The notes below the pieces were generated by a model. It did no database searches. It was not told where the DNA came from and saw only the letters and a program-made list of their open reading frames with translations. DNA of 58,146 bases from Magnetococcales bacterium WMHbin3 (lineage in GTDB: Bacteria > Pseudomonadota > Magnetococcia > Magnetococcales > Magnetaquicoccaceae): the NCBI GenBank assembly GCA_002753185.1, contig PDZX01000022.1:1-58146 (forward strand), read 5' to 3'. The position numbers were made by a program, and so were the translations under genes. Shown here one piece after another: positions 33,099 to 42,344 of this stretch. Within the stretch, counting starts at the first letter, position 1. Each line of letters begins with the position of its first letter.

Positions 33099-35762
33099 TT
33101 ACCGCATGGCATGCGCAAGACGCGTTCGTCGTTGGGCGACTTCCAGCATCTTCCAGTGGATGATGGGGGCATCCAGGAGTCCTTCCGCCCGGATGCACAG
33201 CAGTTCACAATCCTCGGCGGCCCGGAAGTTCCAGGGGTTTCGTGTGTCGCGCAGGTAGCCCTGTTCCCCGAAGAAATCGCCGGGTTCGATCATGGCCACC
33301 TCCTGACCGTGGGCCGAAAGCATCGCGACGCGGCCACACGCGAGCATCCACAACACGGGATGCTCCCCGGCGGGGGGAATCGGCTCCCCCGCCGTCATGC
33401 GCGTCACCTCCATCTTCTGGGCGATGCGGGTCAGGAAGACGAACGAGGTTTGTTCCCCGAACAGCCAGGTGTGACGCAGCCGCCGGACCTTTTCCAGCAA
33501 AGGCGCCATCCAGTCGTACAGGCCGCTGTTTTCCAGGAAGATCCGGAACATGACCGCCGGAATTCGCAAGACCGCGCTGTGGGAGAGGGCGCGATAGCTC
33601 CCCTCGTCGGAGGCCGTCTTGGGAAAGATGGTCTGCAACCCAATGAAGGAGCCGAAACCCAGATGATAGCGGATGCCGAAATCGGCATCCAGATAGACGA
33701 TATCCCCGGAGATGGTCATCTCCACGAAGCCGTTCTCCTCGTTCTCCTTGCGGATGGAGGCCCCGGCGTTGTGGTTGACGATCGGACCGTTGATCAGCAT
33801 GCGGATGGTGTCCTCGCAGATCTCCGGAAAGAGTTGCCGCAGATAATAGAAGCAGCGCTGACGCCGGTACTCCTGTTCGCCGGGGATCAGGATCTCCAGG
33901 GCGCCGAAGGTGGCCTCGGAGCCGATTTCCATCTCCTCGGTGGTCATTTCCCGCGCCTGGTGGGCCAGGATCATGCGTCTGGAGCGATCCTGCCGGAAAT
34001 CCTGGGCCTGGCCATGGATCATGCCGCCGCCCACGTCGAGTTTCTTCAGGTCGGCGGGGATGTGGTAGTTGGCCTTGATTTGTTCGATGAACGCCTCCGG
34101 GACCGCGAAGGGACCGGGTTTGGTCATTTTGTCCATCACCGCGAAGGAGGAGAGGTCGGTCCAGTGGGCATAGTGGCGATAACCGTCGCCGTCCAGGGCG
34201 CGGAACAGCAGCAGGTTGGTCTCCACCGGATGGGGGGAGTAGAGCGGTCGCACCTCCAGGCCGCCCACGGCGTTCCAGGTGTCGAACTCCAGGTCGTGGA
34301 TTTCGAAGAACTGCTGAAACTGCTCCTCCGTGATGGACATCAGGGCCGCGAACTTCTTGGCCACCGAGGCGCGCACCAGGGGGGTGGCATAGTATTTCAG
34401 GCGGCGGTCGGTCTGGATCAGGGCCGGCAGGCCGGCGAAGTGGTCGTCGTGGGCGTGGGAGTGGAAGATCCCCTCCACCTCGCTGATGTCGATGCCCAGG
34501 GCGGTCAGGACGTTGAGCACGCCTGGGATGGCGTCGATGAGATAGATGCGGCCCTGGAACATCACCACGCTGCTCATGCTGGGGCGTTCCGGGTCCCAGC
34601 CGTCCCCCTCGCCGGTGTGCAGCACCGCGAAGTAATGTCGTTGTACCCGGTGAAACCCCAGGGGGTAGGGGGATTTGTAGACCACGTCCTTGGGGAGGTT
34701 GAGGTCCACATCCGCGCTCTGGCCGCGGAAGGCGAAGCGGAAACGGTTGAAGCCGATGCGCTGGATGGTCGCGCCGTTGCGGATCTCCTGGGGATCGTCG
34801 TCCACGATCAGGGTGTCGAGGAATTCGGACGGTTCGCGCACCTTGCCGAAGGCGAATTGCAGCTTGATGCGCATCATGTTGTCGGCGGTATCCTCGTCGA
34901 TGCCGGTGGCGAGGATCTCGTCCCTGGAGAGGCCGTAGTTGCCGCGATGGATGTAGGCCATCTGGGCCAGAACCTGATCCGCCGCGCCCATCAGCATGGG
35001 TTGAGCCCCGGTGTTGTTGGGATGGCCGGGCAGGATCATCCCCTGGCGGTAGAGCATTTGCAGCACCGGGAATTCCGCCATGTTGGCGAAGCCGCCGTTT
35101 TGCACCAGCAGGTCGGAGAGCAGGATGACGTTGGGTCCGGTCTCGAAGCTCACCCCGTTCTTGATGGCCGGGGAGTTGAGGCCCTTGAGCATCAGGAGTT
35201 TCACCACTTCGCCGGGACAGCCGCACAGGACATGGAGGCCGGCTTCCGGAATTTGCAGCCAGAACACCCCTGGTCCCACCTGAATGGTCAGCAGGTTGCC
35301 CATGGCGGCGCGCAGTGCCTCGTGCGCCTGTTCCAGTTCGCGGGTGCGTTCCTCGACCTGGCGTTCCAGTTGGCGGTTCTGATCCGCCAGGGCCAGATGG
35401 GTGCGCACCCTCGCCAGCAGCAGGTCGGGAATGATCGGCTTGTTGACGAAATCGACCGCGCCCGCCGCGAAGCCCCTGGTCTCATCGCCGTAGGGACCGG
35501 CTCCGGTGACGAAGATCACCGGGATGTTCCGGGTGGCCGGATTCTGCTTCAATCGGCGGCAGACCTCGATGCCGTCGATGTCGGGCATCATGACGTCCAG
35601 CAGAATCAGATCCGGCGGCGGCTCCGCGCTGGCCCGCCCCAACGCCTGTTCGCCATTCTTGGCCACCACGATCTTGTATTGATCGCGCAACAGGCTGACC
35701 AGGACGTCGATGTTGGTCTTTTCGTCATCGACGATCAGGATGCGGCTGGCGTTGTCTTGCAT
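33099..35762 (-). CDS. Receiver domain fused to metallo-beta-lactamase-fold and cNMP-binding-fold domains
   Basis: 887 residues. Receiver domain (about 7-122): ILIVDDE, LILLDVMMPD, FVTGAG and VNKP all present, so phosphorylation is possible. A short coiled coil follows (QLERQVEERTRELEQAHEAL), then a large MBL-fold region. It has HSHAHDDHFAGLPAL (HxHxDH metal site), SPHPVET, AHWTDLSS and MIHGQ as further metal ligands. The C-terminus (about 740-870) is a cNMP-type barrel (MTAGEPIPPAGEHPVLWMLACGRVAML...GDFFGEQGYL). MBL-fold oxygen-binding diiron proteins (ODP) linked to chemotaxis proteins are known in spirochaetes; a related sensing role fits the CheC/CheD neighbours but is inference. Confidence 0.8.
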   Translation of the reverse strand: MQDNASRILIVDDEKTNIDVLVSLLRDQYKIVVAKNGEQALGRASAEPPPDLILLDVMMPDIDGIEVCRRLKQNPATRNIPVIFVTGAGPYGDETRGFAAGAVDFVNKPIIPDLLLARVRTHLALADQNRQLERQVEERTRELEQAHEALRAAMGNLLTIQVGPGVFWLQIPEAGLHVLCGCPGEVVKLLMLKGLNSPAIKNGVSFETGPNVILLSDLLVQNGGFANMAEFPVLQMLYRQGMILPGHPNNTGAQPMLMGAADQVLAQMAYIHRGNYGLSRDEILATGIDEDTADNMMRIKLQFAFGKVREPSEFLDTLIVDDDPQEIRNGATIQRIGFNRFRFAFRGQSADVDLNLPKDVVYKSPYPLGFHRVQRHYFAVLHTGEGDGWDPERPSMSSVVMFQGRIYLIDAIPGVLNVLTALGIDISEVEGIFHSHAHDDHFAGLPALIQTDRRLKYYATPLVRASVAKKFAALMSITEEQFQQFFEIHDLEFDTWNAVGGLEVRPLYSPHPVETNLLLFRALDGDGYRHYAHWTDLSSFAVMDKMTKPGPFAVPEAFIEQIKANYHIPADLKKLDVGGGMIHGQAQDFRQDRSRRMILAHQAREMTTEEMEIGSEATFGALEILIPGEQEYRRQRCFYYLRQLFPEICEDTIRMLINGPIVNHNAGASIRKENEENGFVEMTISGDIVYLDADFGIRYHLGFGSFIGLQTIFPKTASDEGSYRALSHSAVLRIPAVMFRIFLENSGLYDWMAPLLEKVRRLRHTWLFGEQTSFVFLTRIAQKMEVTRMTAGEPIPPAGEHPVLWMLACGRVAMLSAHGQEVAMIEPGDFFGEQGYLRDTRNPWNFRAAEDCELLCIRAEGLLDAPIIHWKMLEVAQRRTRLAHAMR

Positions 35763-35783
35763 GGCTCGACGGCCCTCGATGCG

Positions 35784-36863
35784 TTAACACGTTAATTGCA
35801 ACTGGAAACATGCCCCACGATCCGGGTTGTTGGTCACGGTGATCTCTCCAGCGTGGGCGTCCACGATCTTCTTGACGATGCAAAGCCCCAGGCCGGTGCT
35901 CTTTTCGTTGCCGGTGGGACGCACGCTCAATTTTTGAAAGGCGCCGAACAGGCGGTGCCGTTCCTCCTCCGGGATGCCGGGTCCCTGATCGCTCACCCGT
36001 AGCAGGACGTACCCGTCGCACGATTCGGTCATGACATGGATATCGGATTGCGGAGGGGTGAACTTGATGGCATTGCTCAAAAGATTGTCCACCACCTGCG
36101 CCAGCCGGTCCGGATCGAACGATAGCGTGGGGGTGACGCGCAGATCGGTGAGGATGCGCACCTGTTTTTTCTCCGCCATGAACCGCATCAACTCCACCCG
36201 TTGCCCCACCAGGCGGGTCAGATCGCCCGGCTCGCGATTCAGGGCGAAGCGACCGCTCTCGATGACGCTCACATCCAGCAGATCGTTGATCATGCCGAGC
36301 ATCTGCCCGGCGACGACGTGAATGGTGCGAATGAAACGGGTGCGTTCCTCGTTGTCCACCGGCATGGTCAGCAGGATGTCGCTGTAGCCGCAGATCGAGT
36401 TGAGGGGATTGCGCAGATCGTGGGCGGCCATGCCCAGAAACCGGTTCTTCAGTTCGTTGAGTTCTATCAGATGGCGTTTCTGGCGGCTCAGCGTCAGGTG
36501 GGTCCGGATGCGCGCCAGCACCACGGTGGGACTGAAGGGTTTGCGGATGAAGTCCACTCCCCCGGCCTCCAGGGCCATGGTTTCGTCGCTGATCGAGTCC
36601 TTGCCGGTGATGAAGATGATGGGGATGTCGGCGGTATCATGGTCTGCGTGTAATCTTTTGCATACCTCGTAACCATCCAGATCCGGCATCATGATGTCCA
36701 GCAGGATCAGGTCGGGCCGGGGTTCGGTTTTGGCGCGCCTGATGGCCGTTTCTCCGTTCTTGGCGACCATGGTCTTGAATTCGCCTTGCAACAGGCTCAC
36801 CAGGACATCGATATTGGTTTTTTCGTCATCGACGATCAAAATCTTGCCGTTTTTGTCACTCAT
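35784..36863 (-). CDS. Receiver-histidine kinase hybrid (N-terminal receiver)
   Basis: 359 residues. Receiver domain (about 8-122: ILIVDDE, LILLDIMMPD, FITGKD, IRKP), then H-box NRFLGMAAHDLRNPLNSI and the ATPase N box VVDNLLSNAIKF, G boxes SDQGPGIP and STGLGLCIV. No transmembrane helix. The receiver is very similar to that of the following 33099-35762 protein (the ILIVDDEKTNIDVLVSLL start is shared), suggesting duplication. ATG 36863 has GGAGGGGCAG before it and overlaps the upstream kinase by 8 bases. Confidence 0.85.
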   Translation of the reverse strand: MSDKNGKILIVDDEKTNIDVLVSLLQGEFKTMVAKNGETAIRRAKTEPRPDLILLDIMMPDLDGYEVCKRLHADHDTADIPIIFITGKDSISDETMALEAGGVDFIRKPFSPTVVLARIRTHLTLSRQKRHLIELNELKNRFLGMAAHDLRNPLNSICGYSDILLTMPVDNEERTRFIRTIHVVAGQMLGMINDLLDVSVIESGRFALNREPGDLTRLVGQRVELMRFMAEKKQVRILTDLRVTPTLSFDPDRLAQVVDNLLSNAIKFTPPQSDIHVMTESCDGYVLLRVSDQGPGIPEEERHRLFGAFQKLSVRPTGNEKSTGLGLCIVKKIVDAHAGEITVTNNPDRGACFQLQLTC

Positions 36864-39567
36864 CTGCCCCTCCATCCCGATTCGCGCGCAATTCGGCCAG
36901 AATCGGTTGCAGGATTCGTTGCGCCTCCTCGAATTCGTAATCCTCGACGCATTCGGTCAGCGCCTGCATTGCGTCGGCCATCATGTCATGCCCCATCCAT
37001 TGTCTGGCCTGGTCGATCCGCTCCATGGCATCCGAATCGCCATCCGCGAGCAGGGCCTCCAGTTCGAGGAGGATCGTCAGCAGCCGTTCCTGGTCCACGG
37101 GGCCGGATCTGGGAGGCATGGCTGGCGTCTCCCGTGGCGTGTCGGCCAGCCCGGCGAGGGCGGTCATGACCCGCGTCACTTCCGGTTCCAGCCTTTCCAG
37201 CCGATCGGGGACGAGATCCCGGTGGTTCTCCTTGAGCGCCTCCTCCAGGTGGGCGGCGAGCCGGTGGAGTTCCATGGCGCCGATGGTCCCCGCCACCCCC
37301 TTGAAAGTATGACTCAAGCGCAGGGCCACGTCCATGGCCCCGGTGCGCAATGCGTCGCGCAGGCGGGCAATGACATCCGCGAACCGGTCATGCACATCCT
37401 TGAGCACCTTCCGGTAGAGTTTCCGGTTGCCGTTGACGTTGCGCAAACCGGCGGTGATGTCGATGCCGTCCAGGGCGGCGGGCAATTCGTCCGCAGGCGG
37501 GGCGGGTCCCTCTGTCCCGGCCGGCTCCGGGGTCAGTTCGCACAGTTTGAGATGACGGGCCATGGTGGCGAACATGACCGGGGGGTCGATGGGTTTGCTG
37601 ATATGGTCGTTCATGCCGTAGGAGATGCATTTCTCCCGGTCCCCGGCCATGGCGTTGGCGGTCATGGCGATGATGGGCAGATCGCCCAATTCGGGCAAGG
37701 CCCGGATGGCGCGGGTGGCGGCGTAGCCATCCATGACCGGCATCTGGACATCCATCAACACCAGGTCGAAGGAGGCCGCGCCAACCGCGTCCACCGCCTC
37801 CTGGCCATTGTCGGCGATGGAGACCACGACCCCTTCCTCCTCCAGGAGTTCCCTGGCCACCTGCTGATTGATCTCGTTGTCCTCCACCAGCAGGACCCGC
37901 ACCCCGCGCCAGTCCATGCGCGGACCCGATCGTCCGCTCTCGTCTGGGCTGGCGTGCGCGCGGGAGGTGGAAAAATCCTGATGCAGAATCGACAAGACCG
38001 TCTCGAAGAGCACCGACAGGTTGATCGGCTTGGTGAGATAGGCATCGACCCCCGCACCCTCCGAGGCCAGCTTGATGTCCTCCCTGGCATAGGCCGAGAC
38101 CATCACGATCCGGGGGATCTTGCATCCCGGAAAGCGGCGCGCGATCTCCCTGGCGGTATGGATGCCATCCAGTTCCCGCATTTTCCAATCCAGAAAGACC
38201 ATTTTGTACGGGTTGTGTCGGGCATGGGCGCGCTCCATCTCGAAGAGCGCCTCCTCGCCGGATGCGACGCAGGTGACCTGAAAGGAGAAGGATTCGAAGG
38301 ATTTCTGCAAGATTTCCCTGGCCACGGGGTTGTCGTCGGCCACCAGGACCCGCGTGCCCACCAGGTCGCGGGAGGGCAGGCGAAAACGGCGGCGGTCCTT
38401 GTTCTTGATGGCGAAGATCGCCGTGAAATGGAATGTGCTGCCCTCGTTGGCGGAGCTTTCCACCCAGATGCGGCCCTGCATCATCTCCACCAGACGCTTG
38501 CAGATGGTCAGCCCCAGACCGGTGCCGCCGAACTTGCGGGTGGTCGAGGAGTCTGCCTGGGTGAATGCCGTGAAGAGCCGTCCCATCTGTTCGGGGGTCA
38601 TGCCGATGCCGCTGTCTTGCACCTCGAAATGGAGCGTCACCCGGTACTCCTCCAGTTTCTCGATGCCGATCCGGACGATGATGTTCCCTTCCCTGGTGAA
38701 CTTGACCGCGTTGTTGGTGAGGTTGATCAGGATCTGCCCCAACCGCAGGGGGTCGCCCAGCAGATTGAGGGGCACGTCCAGCGCCACGCTGAAGTTGACC
38801 TCCAGTCCTTGTTCCTCGGCCTTCAGGGCGATCAGGTTGCCCACGTTGTTGAGGACATCCTCCAGGTAGAACGGGACGCTTTCCATGGTCAGCTTGCCCG
38901 CCTCGATCTTGGAGAAGTCCAGGATGTCGTTGATGATCCCCAACAGGGACTGGGCGGAGGTGTGTACCTTGGTGATGTAGTCCCGCTGCCGGGGGGTCAG
39001 CTCGGTCTTGAGGGCCAGATGGGACATGCCGATGATGGCGTTCATCGGGGTACGGATCTCGTGGCTCATGTTGGCCAGGAAGTCGCTTTTGGCCTTGCTG
39101 GCGTCCTGGGCGCTCTCCTTGGCGATTTTGAGTTCGTTGGCCTGATTTCTCAGGATGTTCTCGCGAGAGACCGTGTTGGTGATGTCCTGGATCTGGATCA
39201 GACAGAAGCGCGCGTCATGGGCGTCGCGGATCGCCTTGATCAGCACCATCTGGCTCATCCTGGCCTCCGCGCGGGTCATTTCCGAGGCGGTATACAAGGG
39301 GAACGGGGTGGGGGTGAGCCGGTGGGAGAGCATGGTGGGGAGGCCGGAGTGCAGGGCGGTCTCCACGGCCTTGGTGATGCGGGTGGCCCGCAATTCCGGA
39401 AACACCTCCAGCAGGGAGTGGCCCAGAACCTTGGGCGCGAGCAGGCGCGATCCCTTTTCCATCCAGTCGTTCCAGAAGTGGATACGCAGGTCGGAATCGA
39501 GGATGATGACCCCCACGGCGCTGACATCCAGCGCCCTGGCCAGCAGTTGCGGATCCAGGTTATCCAT
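36856..39567 (-). CDS. Hybrid sensor histidine kinase: PAS, kinase, two receivers, Hpt
   Basis: 903 residues, cytoplasmic (no membrane helix). PAS domain about 8-130 ([20 protein letters not shown]), H-box [26 protein letters not shown] box [13 protein letters not shown]2 [12 protein letters not shown]. First receiver ([22 protein letters not shown]), second receiver ([27 protein letters not shown]), and Hpt ([16 protein letters not shown], about 775-790). It is a full phosphorelay in one chain, of the BarA/ArcB type without the membrane part. The ATG follows the CheC-like gene by 13 bases. Confidence 0.88.
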   Translation of the reverse strand: MDNLDPQLLARALDVSAVGVIILDSDLRIHFWNDWMEKGSRLLAPKVLGHSLLEVFPELRATRITKAVETALHSGLPTMLSHRLTPTPFPLYTASEMTRAEARMSQMVLIKAIRDAHDARFCLIQIQDITNTVSRENILRNQANELKIAKESAQDASKAKSDFLANMSHEIRTPMNAIIGMSHLALKTELTPRQRDYITKVHTSAQSLLGIINDILDFSKIEAGKLTMESVPFYLEDVLNNVGNLIALKAEEQGLEVNFSVALDVPLNLLGDPLRLGQILINLTNNAVKFTREGNIIVRIGIEKLEEYRVTLHFEVQDSGIGMTPEQMGRLFTAFTQADSSTTRKFGGTGLGLTICKRLVEMMQGRIWVESSANEGSTFHFTAIFAIKNKDRRRFRLPSRDLVGTRVLVADDNPVAREILQKSFESFSFQVTCVASGEEALFEMERAHARHNPYKMVFLDWKMRELDGIHTAREIARRFPGCKIPRIVMVSAYAREDIKLASEGAGVDAYLTKPINLSVLFETVLSILHQDFSTSRAHASPDESGRSGPRMDWRGVRVLLVEDNEINQQVARELLEEEGVVVSIADNGQEAVDAVGAASFDLVLMDVQMPVMDGYAATRAIRALPELGDLPIIAMTANAMAGDREKCISYGMNDHISKPIDPPVMFATMARHLKLCELTPEPAGTEGPAPPADELPAALDGIDITAGLRNVNGNRKLYRKVLKDVHDRFADVIARLRDALRTGAMDVALRLSHTFKGVAGTIGAMELHRLAAHLEEALKENHRDLVPDRLERLEPEVTRVMTALAGLADTPRETPAMPPRSGPVDQERLLTILLELEALLADGDSDAMERIDQARQWMGHDMMADAMQALTECVEDYEFEEAQRILQPILAELRANRDGGADE

Positions 39568-39580
39568 GGCGCATGTTGGT

Positions 39581-40264
39581 TCAGAATGCCCCCAGGATGG
39601 TCTTCAGTTCGCGCTTGAGGATTTCCATCGAAGGTTGTGAAAACAGCAGGACCACGAAACCGCTCAAGGTGTGTTGCGCGTCCTCCTCGTCGTGGGTCTT
39701 GAAATCCATCATCAGGACAAAGGCCCGTTCGTTCTCCTCGTTGGCTTCCTCCTGCATGGCGAGACGCTGGGCGGCCAGATGCGAGGTGATGTCGAGCAGA
39801 AACGCGCCGCTGCCCTTCAGGAACTCGGCGGCCTCGAACTCGAACTGGATCGACATCATTTGGGTGAAGCTCTCCAGGAAGGCGTTCAGCACCACGTTGC
39901 CCACATCCTGGAGCGTCTCCTGTTCCAGTTCCATGAGGACTTCCAGGGGCATCTGTTCGTTGAGCAGGGTGCGGACCAGTTCCAGGCTTTCGGCCCCGGG
40001 AAAGATCAACAGGGATGTGCCGGTCAACTCGCCAGAGAAATTCTGACGGATGGCGACCAGTTGCTCTTCGTCATTGGCGACCAGCATGCGCGTGGCCTCG
40101 TCGTAGGGCACCACCTTGAGCTGCGGCAGCGAAAGGAGCACTTCGTTGTTGACCATCTGACTCAAGGATGCGGCGGCCATGCCCAACCCCATGTTGAAGA
40201 ATTCCTTCAACGCATCCTCTTCCATTTCGGTCAGAAAGAACATTTCTTTCTCCTTGGTCCGCAT
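39581..40264 (-). CDS. CheC-like CheY-P phosphatase
   Basis: 227 residues. Two phosphatase-type helices: DALKEFFNMGLGMAAASLSQM and ETLQDVGNVVLNAFLESF, each with the acidic-x2-Asn pair (Glu-Asn and Asp-Asn). Between them is the CheC beta scaffold (GELTGTSLLIFPGAESLELVRTLL). It lies directly downstream of a single-domain response regulator, a likely substrate. ATG 40264; an internal Met at codon 8 is possible. A paralogue with one active helix is at 32447-33094. Confidence 0.8.
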   Translation of the reverse strand: MRTKEKEMFFLTEMEEDALKEFFNMGLGMAAASLSQMVNNEVLLSLPQLKVVPYDEATRMLVANDEEQLVAIRQNFSGELTGTSLLIFPGAESLELVRTLLNEQMPLEVLMELEQETLQDVGNVVLNAFLESFTQMMSIQFEFEAAEFLKGSGAFLLDITSHLAAQRLAMQEEANEENERAFVLMMDFKTHDEEDAQHTLSGFVVLLFSQPSMEILKRELKTILGAF

Positions 40265-40270
40265 GGTTGA

Positions 40271-40630
40271 TTACTTGATTTTATCGAGAATATCCGCGAT
40301 CTTGGGTTCGTCGATGGGTTTCTTGATGAAGCCGATCCCCATGCTTTCCGCCCGTTGGTGCATCCGCTCCTGAATGTTGGCGGTCACCAGGAAGACCGCC
40401 AGGTTCGGGAAGCGGGTCAGCAGTTTTTCGGACAACTCCAGACCGTTCATGCCCGGCATGTTGAAATCGATCAGGGCCACGTCGAGGACTGGCGGCGCCA
40501 TGGCCAGCGCTTCGTCGCCATCCTTTGCCTCCAACAGGCTCCAATCCGGAAATCGGGTGGTGAAGATTTTGCGCGCCATCATGCGCGCCAGACTGCTGTC
40601 ATCGACGATTAGCGCCGTTTTGTTCGCCAT
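40271..40630 (-). CDS. CheY-like single-domain response regulator
   Basis: 119 residues covering one receiver domain: acidic pair VDDSS (Asp10-Asp11), phospho-acceptor in VALIDFNMPGMNG, Thr in FLVTANI and Lys in FIKKPID. There is no output domain. It lies between cheA (27-base gap) and the CheC-like phosphatase (6-base gap), so it should be phosphorylated by the first and reset by the second. AGAGAGCCA-type purine stretch before the ATG. Confidence 0.88.
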   Translation of the reverse strand: MANKTALIVDDSSLARMMARKIFTTRFPDWSLLEAKDGDEALAMAPPVLDVALIDFNMPGMNGLELSEKLLTRFPNLAVFLVTANIQERMHQRAESMGIGFIKKPIDEPKIADILDKIK

Positions 40631-40657
40631 TGGCTCTCTCCAGACTACAAATTAATA

Positions 40658-42340
40658 CTATTGTTTAACAAGTTCCGCAACGTTCAATAGAAAGGAAACC
40701 GAACCATCCGGCATCACCGCGCTTCCCGCCAGGATCGGGATGTTGGCGAAGATCCGGTTCAAGGGTTTGATGACCAGGCTGGCCGGCTCCTTGATGCCAT
40801 CCACGGCCAGACCGAAGCAGTGCTCCTCGGACTGCAACACCACGATGTGCAATGCCGGCATGGCGAGGACCTCCGGCATGCCGGTGGTCGCCAACTCCCC
40901 GTCCGCGCGGAAGGCGACCTGGTCCGACAGGAAGATCAGCGGAAAGAGCCGCTCCCGGACCCGCACCATCGGGGATTGCATTTTGCCCTCGACTTGCGTT
41001 GCCACCTCCTGGCCGTAATAGGAGATCAGTTCGACGATGTTGACCTGGGGCACGGCATAGGTCTCGGCCCCGTCGGTGACCAGCAGCACCGGCACGATGG
41101 CCATGGTCTGGGGGATCCGCAGCCGGAACCGCGAGCCTTGCCCGGCCTGGCTGGTGATGGTGATGGTCCCCCCCAGTTTGTCGATGGCGGCCTGCACCAC
41201 ATCCATGCCGGTGCCCCGACCGGAGATCCGGCTGACCTGCTCGGCGGTGGAGAAACCAGGGGCCATGATGAGACGCATGACCTCCCCTTCCGGCATCTCC
41301 CGCGCCTGTTCCGGGGTGATCAGGTTGCGTTCCAGGGCCTTGGCGCGCACCCGGTCCACGTCGATCCCCCGCCCGTCGTCGGTGATCTCCAGATAGATCT
41401 GTCCCTGTTTTTGCGAGGCTTCCAGGGTGATGTGGCCGATGGGGGTTTTTCCCAGGGCCACCCGTTCCTCCGGGAGTTCGATGCCGTGATCCACTGCGTT
41501 GCGGATGAGATGTCCCAACACCTCCTTGATGGAAGTCAGGACATTGCGGTCCACCTCGGTCTCCTCGCCCACCAGGTCGAGGAGCACCTTTTTTCTGGTT
41601 TCCACCGCCAGGTCCCGCACCAGCCGGTGGTAGGTCTCCATGGTGCGGCCAATGGGCTGCAACCGGTACTGGAGCACCTCTTCCTGCAGCACGTGAATCT
41701 GCTGCCCCAGGTTCTCCAGCGCCTGATCGAGCAGATTGCGCCTGGAGGAGAGGGCGTACTTCAGTTGATTGAAACTCGCCCCCAACTCCCCGACATGGCT
41801 CATCAGGGCATCCAGCCGCTCGATCGAGAGACGGATCGACTCCTGACGGGCGCTGGCCACCGGCTCGGCATCGTTCCGGAATGCGGTCGCGGCTTCCGTC
41901 GGCGGTTCGGCGGGAGCGGGTTCGTTGTGGGGCCGGTTGGCCTCCGCCTCGCCATGGAACTCCTCCAACTGGAAGATCAGGGCGGCGAAATCGTCCTCTC
42001 CCTCGGCGCCATTCCCCTCGATGACGACCAGGGAACGTCGCACCGCGTCCAGCACCCCCAGCAACTGGTTGCCGATCATCTGGTCGAACACCAGCCTGCC
42101 TTCCCGCAGCAGATCCAGCAGGGATTCGGCGGAATGGGTGAGCGCCTCCAGCCGCGCAAAGCCCATCATCCGGCAGTTCCCCTTGACGGTGTGCATGTCC
42201 CGGAACACCGAGTTGAGAATCTCGCGATTCTCCGGCGTGGTTTCCAGTTGCAGGAGTCCCCGCTCGATACGGTCCAGGGCTTCCCGGTTTTCCGAGAAGA
42301 ACTCCTGCATGAGGGCCGCATGTGTGGCTTCGTCGAGCAT
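40658..42340 (-). CDS. cheA: Chemotaxis histidine kinase CheA
   Basis: 560 residues. Hpt domain (about 10-110) with FRDMHTVKGNCRMMGF (phospho-His), dimerisation helices (RLDALMSHVGELGASFNQLKYAL), ATPase with HLIRNAVDHGIELPEER, DDGRGID, APGFSTAEQVSRISGRGTGMDVV, and a C-terminal CheW-like domain. No P2 CheY-binding domain is evident between Hpt and dimer region, only an Ala/Glu/Pro-rich linker. It leads the first signalling cluster. ATG 42340 is chosen; the longer frame reads back into the AsmA-like gene. Confidence 0.9.
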   Translation of the reverse strand: MLDEATHAALMQEFFSENREALDRIERGLLQLETTPENREILNSVFRDMHTVKGNCRMMGFARLEALTHSAESLLDLLREGRLVFDQMIGNQLLGVLDAVRRSLVVIEGNGAEGEDDFAALIFQLEEFHGEAEANRPHNEPAPAEPPTEAATAFRNDAEPVASARQESIRLSIERLDALMSHVGELGASFNQLKYALSSRRNLLDQALENLGQQIHVLQEEVLQYRLQPIGRTMETYHRLVRDLAVETRKKVLLDLVGEETEVDRNVLTSIKEVLGHLIRNAVDHGIELPEERVALGKTPIGHITLEASQKQGQIYLEITDDGRGIDVDRVRAKALERNLITPEQAREMPEGEVMRLIMAPGFSTAEQVSRISGRGTGMDVVQAAIDKLGGTITITSQAGQGSRFRLRIPQTMAIVPVLLVTDGAETYAVPQVNIVELISYYGQEVATQVEGKMQSPMVRVRERLFPLIFLSDQVAFRADGELATTGMPEVLAMPALHIVVLQSEEHCFGLAVDGIKEPASLVIKPLNRIFANIPILAGSAVMPDGSVSFLLNVAELVKQ

Positions 42341-42344
42341 GTGT

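Noticed and set aside
32892..39618. Two very long plus-strand open frames opposite the signalling genes
   Set aside because: They mirror the receiver/MBL fusion and the hybrid kinase, are rich in His/Gly/Asp as expected for antisense reading, and show no motifs.
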